This document shows, piece after piece, positions 30,594 to 37,818 of a stretch of DNA of 64,000 bases. The notes under the pieces are model-generated. The model had not been told where the DNA came from and ran no database searches. It saw only the letters and a list, made by a program, of their open reading frames with translations. Numbering within the stretch: the stretch's first letter is position 1; every line of letters begins with the position of its first letter. Location of the stretch: IMG/VR virus record IMGVR_UViG_3300040751_002893, positions 25,684-89,683 of that record. One strand, 5' to 3'. A program made the translations under genes and the position numbers. Origin of the DNA: a virus.

Positions 30594-30781
30594 TTTTCTA
30601 TAAAGTCCACAAGGTCAACGTCAACCTTGACAATGCGTGAACCTGTTTCGCAGTTAGGGAAATGCACAGTCAGTTCTGTGCTAGGGTAAAGCCACCCTGT
30701 GGATCTATAGTCCGTAACTACGCCTATTCCAAAGAACTTGTGCTGTTTTGTTTTTTTACGCTTTACTAGTTTACCAATCAT
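30575..30781 (-). CDS. MIGKLV-type small protein ending in the promoter
   Basis: 68 residues; MIGKLVKRKKTKQHKFFGIG, strands with LTVHFPNCETGSRI, end DLVDFIEKDKKCP. Last six codons are encoded by the GGACA box and the stop TGA by the -35 of the next promoter. SH3-like small barrel predicted from strand pattern. Confidence 0.65.
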   Translation of the reverse strand: MIGKLVKRKKTKQHKFFGIGVVTDYRSTGWLYPSTELTVHFPNCETGSRIVKVDVDLVDFIEKDKKCP

Positions 30782-30812
30782 TTTAACTCCGTTGTTGGTT
30801 GGTGATGTTTAT

Positions 30813-30856
30813 AATGTATCTCGTTTGGTTGGTTTAGTCAAGGACATTTTTTGACC
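30813..30856 (-). promoter_or_regulatory. GGACA-cassette promoter (abutting) for 30575-30781
   Basis: GGACATTTTTTGACC (30842-30856), TTGACT, 17 bp, TACATT. Confidence 0.8.
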
Positions 30857-30989
30857 GTTTGTCTATTTTCCCTCTGCAAGCCATCTTGTTGGCCTGTTTT
30901 TTCTTGTCTCCATGAGATCCTGAGCCTGAGCCTTGACGTTTGATATGCTCAAGATGTGTGAGATTGCGAGGTTGTAACTTCTTTTTCAT
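30834..30989 (-). CDS. Very basic small protein (51 aa)
   Basis: MKKKLQPRNLTHLEHIKRQG, GSGSGSHGDKKKQANKMACR, end SKNVLD read through the GGACA box and -35. Net charge strongly positive. Possible RNA/DNA binding peptide. Confidence 0.55.
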   Translation of the reverse strand: MKKKLQPRNLTHLEHIKRQGSGSGSHGDKKKQANKMACRGKIDKRSKNVLD

Positions 30990-30997
30990 GGTTCTTC

Positions 30998-31177
30998 CTA
31001 GTTTAAGTCGGTTGGATCAAAACAAGCTTTGATAAGCTCCATGAGAGCCTGTTCTGCTATCTCTCGGAGTTGTGGTGGGGTTCCATCTATATTCAAGGCT
31101 TGCAAAGCAAGATTGATGGATACAAAGGTTTCGTGGTCTTTTCCATCAAAGATGGAGGATAAAGGCATTTTGTTCAT
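30998..31177 (-). CDS. Small helical protein (59 aa)
   Basis: MNKMPLSSIFDGKDHETFVS, then PPQLREIAEQALMELIKACF. No SD stronger than GGAGA before the ATG. Unknown. Confidence 0.6.
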   Translation of the reverse strand: MNKMPLSSIFDGKDHETFVSINLALQALNIDGTPPQLREIAEQALMELIKACFDPTDLN

Positions 31178-31186
31178 GGTTGTCTC

Positions 31187-31444
31187 CTATTGAAGAGGTT
31201 CTATTGTGTTGCTTATGTCGTTTAGGGTGTCGATAGACAAACCAGTAACGAATTCATATTCAGTACAGGTTCGGTAGCCACCCATACCGTTTGGGGTTTG
31301 TCTTGTGGTATGGGAAAGATAGACTACTGGCTTGCCATTTACGAGGATTAGATCGCCTTTCGTAAGGCTTTCAGCCCACATGTTCTTACCATGGTTTGGA
31401 TAGTGTTTGTGGAAGTTCTTTGCGAAGTTAAGCATGGTTCTCAT
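31187..31444 (-). CDS. KGDLI-type small protein
   Basis: 85 residues; N-terminal helix NFAKNFHKHYPNHGKNMW, then SLTKGDLILVNGKPVVYLSH and EYEFVTGLSIDTL. The KGDL strand sits internally rather than at the start. SD CGGAG. Confidence 0.65.
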   Translation of the reverse strand: MRTMLNFAKNFHKHYPNHGKNMWAESLTKGDLILVNGKPVVYLSHTTRQTPNGMGGYRTCTEYEFVTGLSIDTLNDISNTIEPLQ

Positions 31445-31473
31445 TTTGTCTCCGTTTCAGTTGGTGATGTTAG

Positions 31474-31524
31474 TAATGTAACCCATTGAGAAAAAAAGTC
31501 AAATCGGGAGGACAGAATATGTCC
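31474..31524 (-). promoter_or_regulatory. GGACA-cassette promoter (7-bp gap type) for 31187-31444
   Basis: GGACAGAATATGTCC (31510-31524), 7 bp, TTGACT, then T-A-C-A-T-T near 31475-31480. Confidence 0.72.
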
Positions 31525-31569
31525 GGCAAGGGTTCGTTCCCTTTAGGGAACGGATTGAGGAACTGGTTT

Positions 31570-31604
31570 GAGTTACGTAAACTTTTTTTGGCATAGATAT
31601 TGCA
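31570..31604 (+). promoter_or_regulatory. Sigma-54 promoter
   Basis: GAGTTACG, 10 bp, TTGGCATA-GATA-TTGCA. Confidence 0.7.
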
Positions 31605-31646
31605 AGGGGTGTCTCTACTCTGAAACTGCCCCTCGCGCTATCTCAT

Positions 31647-31895
31647 TCACCGTTTGACTTTGATATGGTAGCTTGAACCTCGTTTATTGACATAGAGTGT
31701 CTCAATACCGTCCACATGCTCGTCACGTGCGATCGCATCAAGTAGGTGTTGCACGTCAAACTGTGTAACAGTTTCCTCGCTTATGACGTTCGCTACGAAG
31801 TCATGAAGATCTCCATCCCAATCACCCCAAAGGTTCTCTATGAAGTCAAGAGCCTCTTTCACTGCCTTGATGGTGACTGTTGTTTTATCCTTCAT
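31647..31895 (-). CDS. Small hypothetical protein
   Basis: 82 residues from ATG 31895 (SD GGAGG): TTVTIKAVKEALDFIENLWG, ETVTQFDVQHLLDAIARDE, end SSYHIKVKR. Unknown. Confidence 0.65.
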   Translation of the reverse strand: MKDKTTVTIKAVKEALDFIENLWGDWDGDLHDFVANVISEETVTQFDVQHLLDAIARDEHVDGIETLYVNKRGSSYHIKVKR

Positions 31896-32019
31896 TTTTG
31901 CCTCCGTAGTGAAAGGTGTCGTACTTGGTTGTGCGCTTGATCTCCTTTGGAGACAGGACACGCACTTGTGTTCCCTTACGTGTGGTGATAATCACCTTGT
32001 CCATTGTGTATTTACTCAT
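31885..32019 (-). CDS. Tiny basic protein (44 aa)
   Basis: From ATG 32019 (SD AGGAGG): SKYTMDKVIITTRKGTQVRV, SPKEIKRTTKYDTFHYGG. One KGTQVRV strand suggests a minimal version of the KGDL barrel type. Confidence 0.6.
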   Translation of the reverse strand: MSKYTMDKVIITTRKGTQVRVLSPKEIKRTTKYDTFHYGGKNEG

Positions 32020-32186
32020 GTATCCTCCTGTGGTTGTGTGAGTTGTGTGTAGTAGAAGCGCAGACTGCTCTCGCTTATGTGAGCAAAGCAATCGGGAGCG
32101 TCAATGTATCTGAGTGTGTAGAATCCATCTTTGACCGCAGTGCATACGCATATGCCGCTCTCGCTCTTCCATAGTGTGCCGACCAT
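32016..32186 (-). CDS. MVGTLW-type small protein (56 aa)
   Basis: MVGTLWKSESGICVCTAVKD, GFYTLRYIDAPDCFAH, end QLTQPQEDT. Overlaps the next gene by ATGA. Same family as the two genes upstream. Confidence 0.68.
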   Translation of the reverse strand: MVGTLWKSESGICVCTAVKDGFYTLRYIDAPDCFAHISESSLRFYYTQLTQPQEDT

Positions 32187-32198
32187 AGTTTCTCCTTG

Positions 32199-32230
32199 GT
32201 GGGGGTAGGGTAGTAGGGTAGTAGGTTAGG
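32199..32230 (+). repeat. G-rich spacer (GGGTAGTA repeat)
   Basis: GTGGGGGTAGGGTAGTAGGG then TAGTAGGTTAGG, almost identical to the 28.76 kb copy. Its left end covers the stop and last codons of 32226-32390. Confidence 0.6.
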
Positions 32231-32390
32231 CTATCTTGGTCATGGATCTCTCTACGAAGAAATCACGAAGTGTCACATGACCTAGACTGGGTGTTGTAAA
32301 CACATAGTACAACGCCCCACCTGTTGTATAGTATTTGTCTTTGAGAATGTATATCTTGCCTTTTCGACATTTCCATAGTGTACCAATCAT
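32226..32390 (-). CDS. MIGTLW-type small protein (54 aa)
   Basis: MIGTLWKCRKGKIYILKDKY, then GALYYVFTTPSLGHVTLRDF. Clear relative of 32016-32186 and 32387-32569. Confidence 0.68.
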   Translation of the reverse strand: MIGTLWKCRKGKIYILKDKYYTTGGALYYVFTTPSLGHVTLRDFFVERSMTKIA

Positions 32391-32569
32391 TCTTCTTCCG
32401 TTGGTGTTAAGGGTTCAAAGTATCTATCCAGTTCTCGTAGTCCTTTGACTACCCATGTGTCTCCGTTTGTTATACAAACCATGGTGAAGTAGGGTATGTG
32501 TGCATAGTCTATGCTTATGCAAGCGTATATGTGCTTACTGTGTCTTGATCTATACAACATCCCTATCAT
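32387..32569 (-). CDS. MIGMLY-type small protein (60 aa)
   Basis: MIGMLYRSRHSKHIYACISI, PYFTMVCITNGDTWVVKGLR, tail PLTPTEEE. Third member of this tandem trio. First small gene after the VWA-metallopeptidase. Confidence 0.68.
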   Translation of the reverse strand: MIGMLYRSRHSKHIYACISIDYAHIPYFTMVCITNGDTWVVKGLRELDRYFEPLTPTEEE

Positions 32570-32577
32570 GTTATCAC

Positions 32578-33816
32578 CTAGTCTATCGCTATGACACGTT
32601 CATTAGTTGTGAAGTAAGGGTTCTCCTTGCCTCGTTGGTCAGTCATCCACATGCGTTGGCACTTGCTGGCTATCGGCTTTGGAGCCTCCATATCTGTGAG
32701 GATGATGTGACCATCGAAACCGTTCTCATTGACGTATCGTGTCGGAGCGTCAAAGCATGTGCCGCCACACTTGACACGTTCCCATGTCTTGCGTTCACCT
32801 TTCTTCCAAGTGTAGACAAGACTCTCGTCCACTTCAGTATCAAAAGGCACAACGGTAAACTCTGCAAGGCTTGATAGGCTATTGAGTTCTGCGAAGAATG
32901 AGGCAAGCATTTCATCCGATACAGAACCAGACTGGTCAATGCTGATAGCAATCTTGGCTTGACGTGTAACCTTGCGACCGGCATGAATGTATGGAAACCT
33001 ACGGTTAAGTCTACGAACAGTCGAACGCTTATTGCTACGCTGTGAAGTCTTGATGAAGTATCTCAGAACCTTGCGCCAGTCAATCTTGGGAGTGATAGCA
33101 TCCATGATCTGCTTACGAACGTCTGCCGATACAGATCCCCAGCCTTGACCGCTTGAAGCATCCTTGGCGGCTTTCTCCATAGCATCTTTCAAACGCTCTT
33201 TGGCCATAGCCTTTGTCTCTTCGTCAACGTCACCCCAACCGCTATGGTCGTCAAGAACGTGGTCACCAAGAGAAGAGCCTTGGCCTTGGCCTTGTGATGG
33301 ATCGCCTTGGCCTTGACCGCCTTGACCGTCACCTTGGCCTTGACCATCGTCTTTCTTGAACTGCTCATCTTCTTCAATAATCTTAAGATAAGCCTCAGCA
33401 GATAAACCGACAGGATAGTCTGCGAAAGGTGTATCGGCTTTGCCGGGTATACAGCCACCATCGGGCAACATGTCAGCAATATGACTGTTGATTGCAAGGT
33501 CTGTCGCAACGTTCCACTTCATAGACATACCCTCAGCCGGAAGTCGTGTGGTGACATGCTCAAAGATGATGTGGTAAAACTCGTGCATTAGAACACCAAG
33601 CTTTTGCTTGTCTGTAAGGCTAGCCATGAACTCTGGATTGTAAAGCATCTCAAACTGTGCTGACTGTGGATTGATACGGACACCAGCAGTTGGAATGTGC
33701 TTGGATGGTGCTTTGTGAATACGTCTTGAAAGACTTGCGAAGAACGGTTCTTGTTGTAGCAAACGGAAAGTGTGCATGTTCAAGTCAAACTTTTCTGTTG
33801 TTTCGTTATCACTCAT
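32578..33816 (-). CDS. VWA-like metallopeptidase, partner of the MoxR ATPase
   Basis: 412 residues. ~70-100 KLGVLMHEFYHIIFEHVTTR gives an HExxH site; ~155-185 is a Q/G/D-rich low-complexity linker (GQGDGQGGQGQGDPSQG); the C-terminal VWA-like part has AISIDQSGSVSDEMLASFF (D-x-S-x-S MIDAS), GGTCFDAP and ILTDMEAP. This is the COG3864-type partner usually encoded beside a MoxR AAA ATPase, found about 0.9 kb upstream. The pair probably works as a chaperone-like or metal-dependent remodelling machine; target unknown. Confidence 0.88.
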   Translation of the reverse strand: MSDNETTEKFDLNMHTFRLLQQEPFFASLSRRIHKAPSKHIPTAGVRINPQSAQFEMLYNPEFMASLTDKQKLGVLMHEFYHIIFEHVTTRLPAEGMSMKWNVATDLAINSHIADMLPDGGCIPGKADTPFADYPVGLSAEAYLKIIEEDEQFKKDDGQGQGDGQGGQGQGDPSQGQGQGSSLGDHVLDDHSGWGDVDEETKAMAKERLKDAMEKAAKDASSGQGWGSVSADVRKQIMDAITPKIDWRKVLRYFIKTSQRSNKRSTVRRLNRRFPYIHAGRKVTRQAKIAISIDQSGSVSDEMLASFFAELNSLSSLAEFTVVPFDTEVDESLVYTWKKGERKTWERVKCGGTCFDAPTRYVNENGFDGHIILTDMEAPKPIASKCQRMWMTDQRGKENPYFTTNERVIAID

Positions 33817-34072
33817 TGGAATCTCCTTGTTGGGGTGATATAGATAACTTATCCGATTGGGATGGTTTTGTCAAACGTGGTGGACAAAAACTGTCCGGTA
33901 GTTTAGAAAGCTCTATTCTGTCTAGGTTGGTGTGCGCTTCCTCTATCTTTTGAGCTAGGGATTTGACTTCCAAAGGCTCCGACAGTTCTTCAAGCTCTGG
34001 TGGAAACTCAATCTTTTGTCTTTGTATTGCGTAATACGTTATATTGCTGTATTGTAGCTTTGGTCTACTCAT
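33809..34072 (-). CDS. Hypothetical protein overlapping a cassette promoter
   Basis: 87 residues, SD GGAGG. PKLQYSNITYYAIQRQKIEF, helical middle, then SKLPDSFCPPRLTKPSQSDK, which is the reading of the GGACA box and following promoter; it ends inside the next gene's start. The last third may be non-conserved read-through. Confidence 0.55.
   Translation of the reverse strand: MSRPKLQYSNITYYAIQRQKIEFPPELEELSEPLEVKSLAQKIEEAHTNLDRIELSKLPDSFCPPRLTKPSQSDKLSISPQQGDSNE
33846..33896 (-). promoter_or_regulatory. GGACA-cassette promoter (7-bp gap type) for the VWA-metallopeptidase
   Basis: GGACAAAAACTGTCC (33882-33896), 7 bp, TTGACA, 17 bp, TAAGTT; lies inside the 3' end of 33809-34072. Confidence 0.75.
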
Positions 34073-34274
34073 TGGTTCCTCCTGTCTTGAAACCCATAGG
34101 TGCTTTCTTCTTGGGCTTTTCTGCCTTGGGAAGTGCTTGTGGTGGCATAGCCATACCCATAAGGGCTTGCAAGGGTATTCCCATAGAGTTGCCTTGTGGT
34201 TGCATAGCCATGATTAGCTTGGATAATAGCTCGTCTGATATGTTCAGTGTAATATTAATCTCGTTATTGCTCAT
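34065..34274 (-). CDS. Small protein, M/P/Q-rich
   Basis: 69 residues from ATG 34274 (SD GGAG). INITLNISDELLSKLIMAMQ then GNSMGIPLQALMGMAMPPQA and a basic end. Overlaps both neighbours. Between MoxR and VWA genes, so possibly linked to their function. Confidence 0.6.
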   Translation of the reverse strand: MSNNEINITLNISDELLSKLIMAMQPQGNSMGIPLQALMGMAMPPQALPKAEKPKKKAPMGFKTGGTNE

Positions 34275-34605
34275 TGGTTTCTCCTGCATTGTCTACAATG
34301 CTTTTAAGTAGTTGTTGCTTGTGGGTTGGTAGTAAGGACTTTTGGTGGTTTAGGGTTTCCACGTCGGGCATTAGGAACAAAGACCAGTCTTTGAGAGTCT
34401 TGGATAGTTGCCTTGCCTGTTTCAATGTGATGTTGTGTCTGATGGAATAGCCTGTGGACATGTGTGATAATGTCCATGACTTTTCATCCTCTTTACGATG
34501 GACATAGAAAGGGAAGTCATTTCCGTAGGAACCATCACAATATGTCCAAACTGGATGATTATCTTCAAATGTTCGTATCTTGAATGTACCTTTGCGTATT
34601 CTCAT
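34264..34605 (-). CDS. Hypothetical protein
   Basis: 113 residues from ATG 34605 (SD GGAG). RIRKGTFKIRTFEDNHPVWT, beta-rich, then DVETLNHQKSLLPTHKQQLL. A hairpin CTCCTTG/CAAGGAG (about 34640-34663) lies in its leader. Unknown. Confidence 0.62.
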   Translation of the reverse strand: MRIRKGTFKIRTFEDNHPVWTYCDGSYGNDFPFYVHRKEDEKSWTLSHMSTGYSIRHNITLKQARQLSKTLKDWSLFLMPDVETLNHQKSLLPTHKQQLLKSIVDNAGETNEQ

Positions 34606-34679
34606 AGGTGTCTCCATAGAAAGGGATTATAGTCTCCTTGTTTCAAGGCACAAGGAGCCAAAGCCAGCGAGGTGAAATG

Positions 34680-35741
34680 TTAGTTACCAGCGTTTAGGAT
34701 ACCGACAACATAGTCTTGGATGGAAGTGCCGTCTACTTCAATCGCCCAAAGTTTAGCGATATTGTAGGTTGATTCGTCAGTTTGAGCCATGGACTGCCAC
34801 AGAACCATGACGATCTCTGATGGAAGTTGCAAGAAATATTTTGCAAGGTTATCAAGACGAGTGTCTGATAGACGTTCTGCAAAGATGTTCTTTGCTTTCA
34901 TCTTTTCGACCATAGCATTGTGGTCATTGATCTTCCAACCTTTGATCTTGTCGAACTTACCATCATCTAGAAGATCTTCGATAGTGACTTGACGATCGTA
35001 CTTGTCAAGGAAGTCTTTGAAAGCTACTGCACCCTCAAAGCCGATGAAAGAGCAAGCGATATGGTAGGTTACAGATGAACCCTCAATCTCGTTACCCATT
35101 CCAGACAAAGTCTGAGACAATCGTTCCCAAGAACGTCTTGATGGGTAAACCTTGTTAGGCTCGTAGTCATCATTGTGTTCAAGATGGTTGTGGTTCTGAT
35201 TGATGAAGTCCCAGATCTCTTGTGCTACGTTACCCTTAGCCCAATCAAGCCAATCTTCTACCGTAGGTTCTACGTCAAAGACGGTATAGCGATCAAGCTC
35301 TGCTGGATCCATCTCACCTACTTGGTATTGAGAACCATGCTCTCCACCGTTTACACAAGCAAAGATAAGGGTTTCGGGATGCAGACTGCGACCGGCAATC
35401 TTGCGGCTATCACAAAGCTCAAAGATACCTTGGCGGACTTCAAGCGTAGCTCGGTCTACTTCGTCAAGGAAGAGGACGACAGGAGTATCACAAGCAGTCT
35501 TGAACCACTTTGGTGGACACCACTCAGTTACATCATTGTCTGATTGCTTTGGCAAGCCAAGCAAGTCACCCTCAGTCATTTGGCTAGCACGTCTTTCGAC
35601 AACAGGCAAACCGAGTTCTTTGGCTTTTTGGTATACGATGGTAGATTTACCGATACCATGCCGACCACGAACGAGGACAGGAAACTTTGCGTTAAGGATA
35701 GGGTTGATTACGTTAGAGAATGTTTTGAAGTCAATAGCCAT
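34680..35741 (-). CDS. MoxR-type AAA+ ATPase
   Basis: 353 residues. Walker A VRGRHGIGKSTIVYQ, Walker B VVLFLDEVDRA, sensor region FACVNGGEHGSQYQVGEMDP with AELDRYTVFDVEPT, and R-S-W-E-R-L sensor 2. Family members assemble as rings and work with VWA proteins; the VWA-metallopeptidase at 32.6-33.8 kb is the evident partner. Own perfect promoter with GGACA box. Confidence 0.9.
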   Translation of the reverse strand: MAIDFKTFSNVINPILNAKFPVLVRGRHGIGKSTIVYQKAKELGLPVVERRASQMTEGDLLGLPKQSDNDVTEWCPPKWFKTACDTPVVLFLDEVDRATLEVRQGIFELCDSRKIAGRSLHPETLIFACVNGGEHGSQYQVGEMDPAELDRYTVFDVEPTVEDWLDWAKGNVAQEIWDFINQNHNHLEHNDDYEPNKVYPSRRSWERLSQTLSGMGNEIEGSSVTYHIACSFIGFEGAVAFKDFLDKYDRQVTIEDLLDDGKFDKIKGWKINDHNAMVEKMKAKNIFAERLSDTRLDNLAKYFLQLPSEIVMVLWQSMAQTDESTYNIAKLWAIEVDGTSIQDYVVGILNAGN

Positions 35742-35792
35742 GGGAGGCCTCCGTTTGTTTTGTTGTTAGTTCTTCGTTATGAAGATGTTTAT

Positions 35793-35836
35793 ATTATAAC
35801 TAGGTTAGGGTTTGTTGTCAAGGACATTTTTTGTCC
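35793..35836 (-). promoter_or_regulatory. GGACA-cassette promoter (abutting) for MoxR
   Basis: GGACATTTTTTGTCC (35822-35836) then TTGACA, 17 bp, TATAAT: full consensus, the strongest cassette promoter seen. Confidence 0.85.
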
Positions 35837-35871
35837 GAAGTTTATTTTTTTTCTTGTTGGTGGGTTCTCGT

Positions 35872-35877
35872 TTACAT
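35872..35877 (-). pseudogene. Start-stop remnant (ATG TAA) behind a complete promoter and SD
   Basis: Minus strand CGGAGACAAAA then ATGTAA. Promoter and SD are like those of neighbouring genes, but the reading frame is a single codon. Either a deleted gene or a functional start-stop element. Confidence 0.45.
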
Positions 35878-35906
35878 TTTTGTCTCCGTCAGTTGCTGAT
35901 GTTTAT

Positions 35907-35950
35907 AATGTATCCTGTTCACTTCGATTCGTCAAGGACATTTTTTGTCC
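35907..35950 (-). promoter_or_regulatory. GGACA-cassette promoter (abutting) upstream of the start-stop element
   Basis: GGACATTTTTTGTCC (35936-35950), TTGACG, 17 bp, TACATT. Confidence 0.75.
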
Positions 35951-36068
35951 GCTCATCTTTTTTTCTTTTGGGCTGGCTATAGGTTGCCCACTGATCAAGC
36001 AGAAATGCAGTCATAAGGACTATCCCTGTGTTTATAAGGAACATGTAAAAAGCATTGTGATGAATCAT
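35919..36068 (-). CDS. Small membrane protein (49 aa)
   Basis: MIHHNAFYMFLINTGIVLMT with one hydrophobic helix, then SQPKRKKDERTKNVLDESK, the end being read through the GGACA box. SD CGGAG. Confidence 0.6.
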   Translation of the reverse strand: MIHHNAFYMFLINTGIVLMTAFLLDQWATYSQPKRKKDERTKNVLDESK

Positions 36069-36093
36069 GTTGTTCTCCGTTGTTGATGTTTAT

Positions 36094-36137
36094 AATCTAT
36101 CCGATTGAGTTCAAAAAGTCAAGGACATTTTTTGTCC
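36094..36137 (-). promoter_or_regulatory. GGACA-cassette promoter (abutting) for 35919-36068
   Basis: GGACATTTTTTGTCC (36123-36137), TTGACT, 17 bp, TAGATT. Confidence 0.8.
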
Positions 36138-36139
36138 GT

Positions 36140-36394
36140 TTATCCAATATGGTACTTGCGTAGTATTGGGAGGTCGTTTTCTTCTATCTCTTGTGCATAA
36201 TATAACCGAAAACCACGATGGGTATATGGCGATATGTACACTCTGAGATCTTCGTCATAAGCAAGATCTTCTTGTCCAGACCATGCTTTTAGCACTTCAT
36301 GTTCATTTGATGTGTCTTTCATGTAGATAATAGCTTTATCCCAATACTCATGATCTCCGTCATAGATCGTTATGGTTAGTAAATGATATTTCAT
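36140..36394 (-). CDS. Small hypothetical protein
   Basis: 84 residues from ATG 36394 (SD CGGAGG). MKYHLLTITIYDGDHEYWDK, acidic; ends ENDLPILRKYHIG. Unknown. Confidence 0.65.
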   Translation of the reverse strand: MKYHLLTITIYDGDHEYWDKAIIYMKDTSNEHEVLKAWSGQEDLAYDEDLRVYISPYTHRGFRLYYAQEIEENDLPILRKYHIG

Positions 36395-36419
36395 GTTTCC
36401 TCCGTTGTTGGATATTAGT

Positions 36420-36463
36420 AATGTATTGTGTTTTATCTCAATTGTCAAGGACATTTTTTGTCC
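36420..36463 (-). promoter_or_regulatory. GGACA-cassette promoter (abutting) for 36140-36394
   Basis: GGACATTTTTTGTCC (36449-36463), TTGACA, 17 bp, TACATT. Wholly inside the end of 36438-36617. Confidence 0.78.
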
Positions 36464-36617
36464 ACATTCTATCAAACTCTTTCTTAGTGAATATGAGATA
36501 GCGATCTTGTACTTTCACATGAACAAAATACTCATGTACAAGATGCTCTACAAGCTTGACTATGATACAAGATACGTTTGGGTTATCTTGTCTTGTGTAT
36601 ATTTCTCCGACTTCCAT
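36438..36617 (-). CDS. MEVGEI-type small protein (59 aa)
   Basis: MEVGEIYTRQDNPNVSCIIV, HEYFVHVKVQDRYLIFTKKE, end RMWTKNVLDN encoded by the GGACA box and -35. A divergent KGDL-type barrel. SD GGAGG. Confidence 0.6.
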   Translation of the reverse strand: MEVGEIYTRQDNPNVSCIIVKLVEHLVHEYFVHVKVQDRYLIFTKKEFDRMWTKNVLDN

Positions 36618-36619
36618 GT

Positions 36620-36796
36620 CTATTCCTCCTTATTTACTTTTTGTAGCATACCCCTAGGGAACGTGAATATGCGATTGTCTTGGAAGATGTGTATGTCATA
36701 CACACCCTCACGCCTTTCACACACAACCACGCCTATTATGTTCTCCAACCCATACATGTGTATAAGGTCGCCCACCAGTAGGGTACCAGTACGCAT
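36620..36796 (-). CDS. VGDLI-type small protein (58 aa)
   Basis: From ATG 36796: MRTGTLLVGDLIHMYGLENI, GVYDIHIFQDNRIFTFPRGM. KGDL-type strand pattern. An ATG four codons earlier is possible. Confidence 0.65.
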   Translation of the reverse strand: MRTGTLLVGDLIHMYGLENIIGVVVCERREGVYDIHIFQDNRIFTFPRGMLQKVNKEE

Positions 36797-36798
36797 GT

Positions 36799-37725
36799 TT
36801 ATTTCCATGCGTTAATGTGGACTACAAGGTTTGCAGGTCGCCAATCGGACTTCATACCGTTTTGTAATTGCTCATAGGTTCTCTTCTTGACAAGAGTTCC
36901 AAAGGATTCTTTGTAGGAAGTAATCCACTCTTGGGGTAGGGGAGTAGGGGAGTTGGTGATTACAGACACCAATGAACAAGCTGGTGCACCATTCCAAAAG
37001 GAATGTATTCTACCGTTCTCTCCGACAGTGTTAAACTTCGCATGAAGATTATCAAGTCGTCTTGTCTCTCCATCTACCAACACACAAACTTCTATCGGAG
37101 AATGAGCGTCATTATGGTTCTTGCTCATACCAGAGAATACATTTACAGTATTCCAGTTTATCTTGGTGATGATACCAGTGCTTTTTACTGTTTCTCTATT
37201 GTTCCAGCTACCCTTTTCATAAGTGACTTGAACACAAGCACCAACAGATAGACCACCATCCAGTACAAGGTCTTTGTAGGCCGCGTGTCGCCAGTTCTCA
37301 TTGGCTTTGTAACAGTCTTTGAGAAACTGTTCCATGGTCGGACAAGTGCGTCTTGTATGGTCTTTGCCACCACAAAAGCCACATGTTCTATTGACTGCCT
37401 TGCGTTTGACTTTGTGTTCAAAGTTGAATCCACGTTCTTTCTGAACCTTGTATGCTTTGCGACAGTTACGGAACCATGCCGCAAGAGCATTGTTGGCTAC
37501 ATCATCAATAAGAGGATCAAAAGCCGCAGTGTGCCATGTAGCATAGTTGTAGCCACGTCTGATAAGATTACCATCTTTGTCTTTGGGAATCTCCAGTCTT
37601 GATAAGAAGTTCTCCCAATCACCTTTGACGTGTGGGCATTGGTATTGGTTGTGTCCTGTTTCTCGGCAATAGCCACATGTTGCTTTACTTCTGTTTGATG
37701 TGTTCTTATTTTCATGAATATTCAT
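36799..37725 (-). CDS. Protein with two CCHC zinc knuckles
   Basis: 308 residues from ATG 37725 (SD GGAG). CGYCRETGHNQYQC (~22-35) and CGFCGGKDHTRRTC (~118-131) are C-x2-C-x4-H-x4-C knuckles like those of retroviral nucleocapsid. C-terminal half has GLSVGACVQVTYEKGSW and CVLVDGETRRLDNL, similar to the KGDL barrels. Likely binds single-stranded RNA or DNA. Own GGACA cassette; leader almost identical to that of 43293-44036. Confidence 0.8.
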   Translation of the reverse strand: MNIHENKNTSNRSKATCGYCRETGHNQYQCPHVKGDWENFLSRLEIPKDKDGNLIRRGYNYATWHTAAFDPLIDDVANNALAAWFRNCRKAYKVQKERGFNFEHKVKRKAVNRTCGFCGGKDHTRRTCPTMEQFLKDCYKANENWRHAAYKDLVLDGGLSVGACVQVTYEKGSWNNRETVKSTGIITKINWNTVNVFSGMSKNHNDAHSPIEVCVLVDGETRRLDNLHAKFNTVGENGRIHSFWNGAPACSLVSVITNSPTPLPQEWITSYKESFGTLVKKRTYEQLQNGMKSDWRPANLVVHINAWK

Positions 37726-37773
37726 GTTGTCTCCAATGAAATGTTGTTGATTGTTCGTTGTGAACATATTATT

Positions 37774-37817
37774 AACTTATTGTGTTTGGTTGAAAAAGTC
37801 AAGGACAGAAAATGTCC
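37774..37817 (-). promoter_or_regulatory. GGACA-cassette promoter (abutting) for the zinc-knuckle gene
   Basis: GGACAGAAAATGTCC (37803-37817), TTGACT, 17 bp, TAAGTT. Confidence 0.75.
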
Positions 37818-37818
37818 T

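Larger units (their letters stand above)
31445..31646. other. Gene-free stretch with GGACA promoter, hairpin and sigma-54 box
   Basis: Left: GGACA cassette promoter. Middle: perfect hairpin CGTTCCCTTTAGGGAACG (31535-31552). Right: GAGTTACG/sigma-54 unit, then CGCGCTATCTCATTCACCGT, resembling the sequence downstream of the 28 kb boxes. Confidence 0.6.

Noticed and set aside
35100-36086. Plus-strand ORFs containing V-K-D-I-F-C-P
   Set aside because: V-K-D-I-F-C-P is the plus-strand reading of the GGACA cassette; no independent coding evidence.
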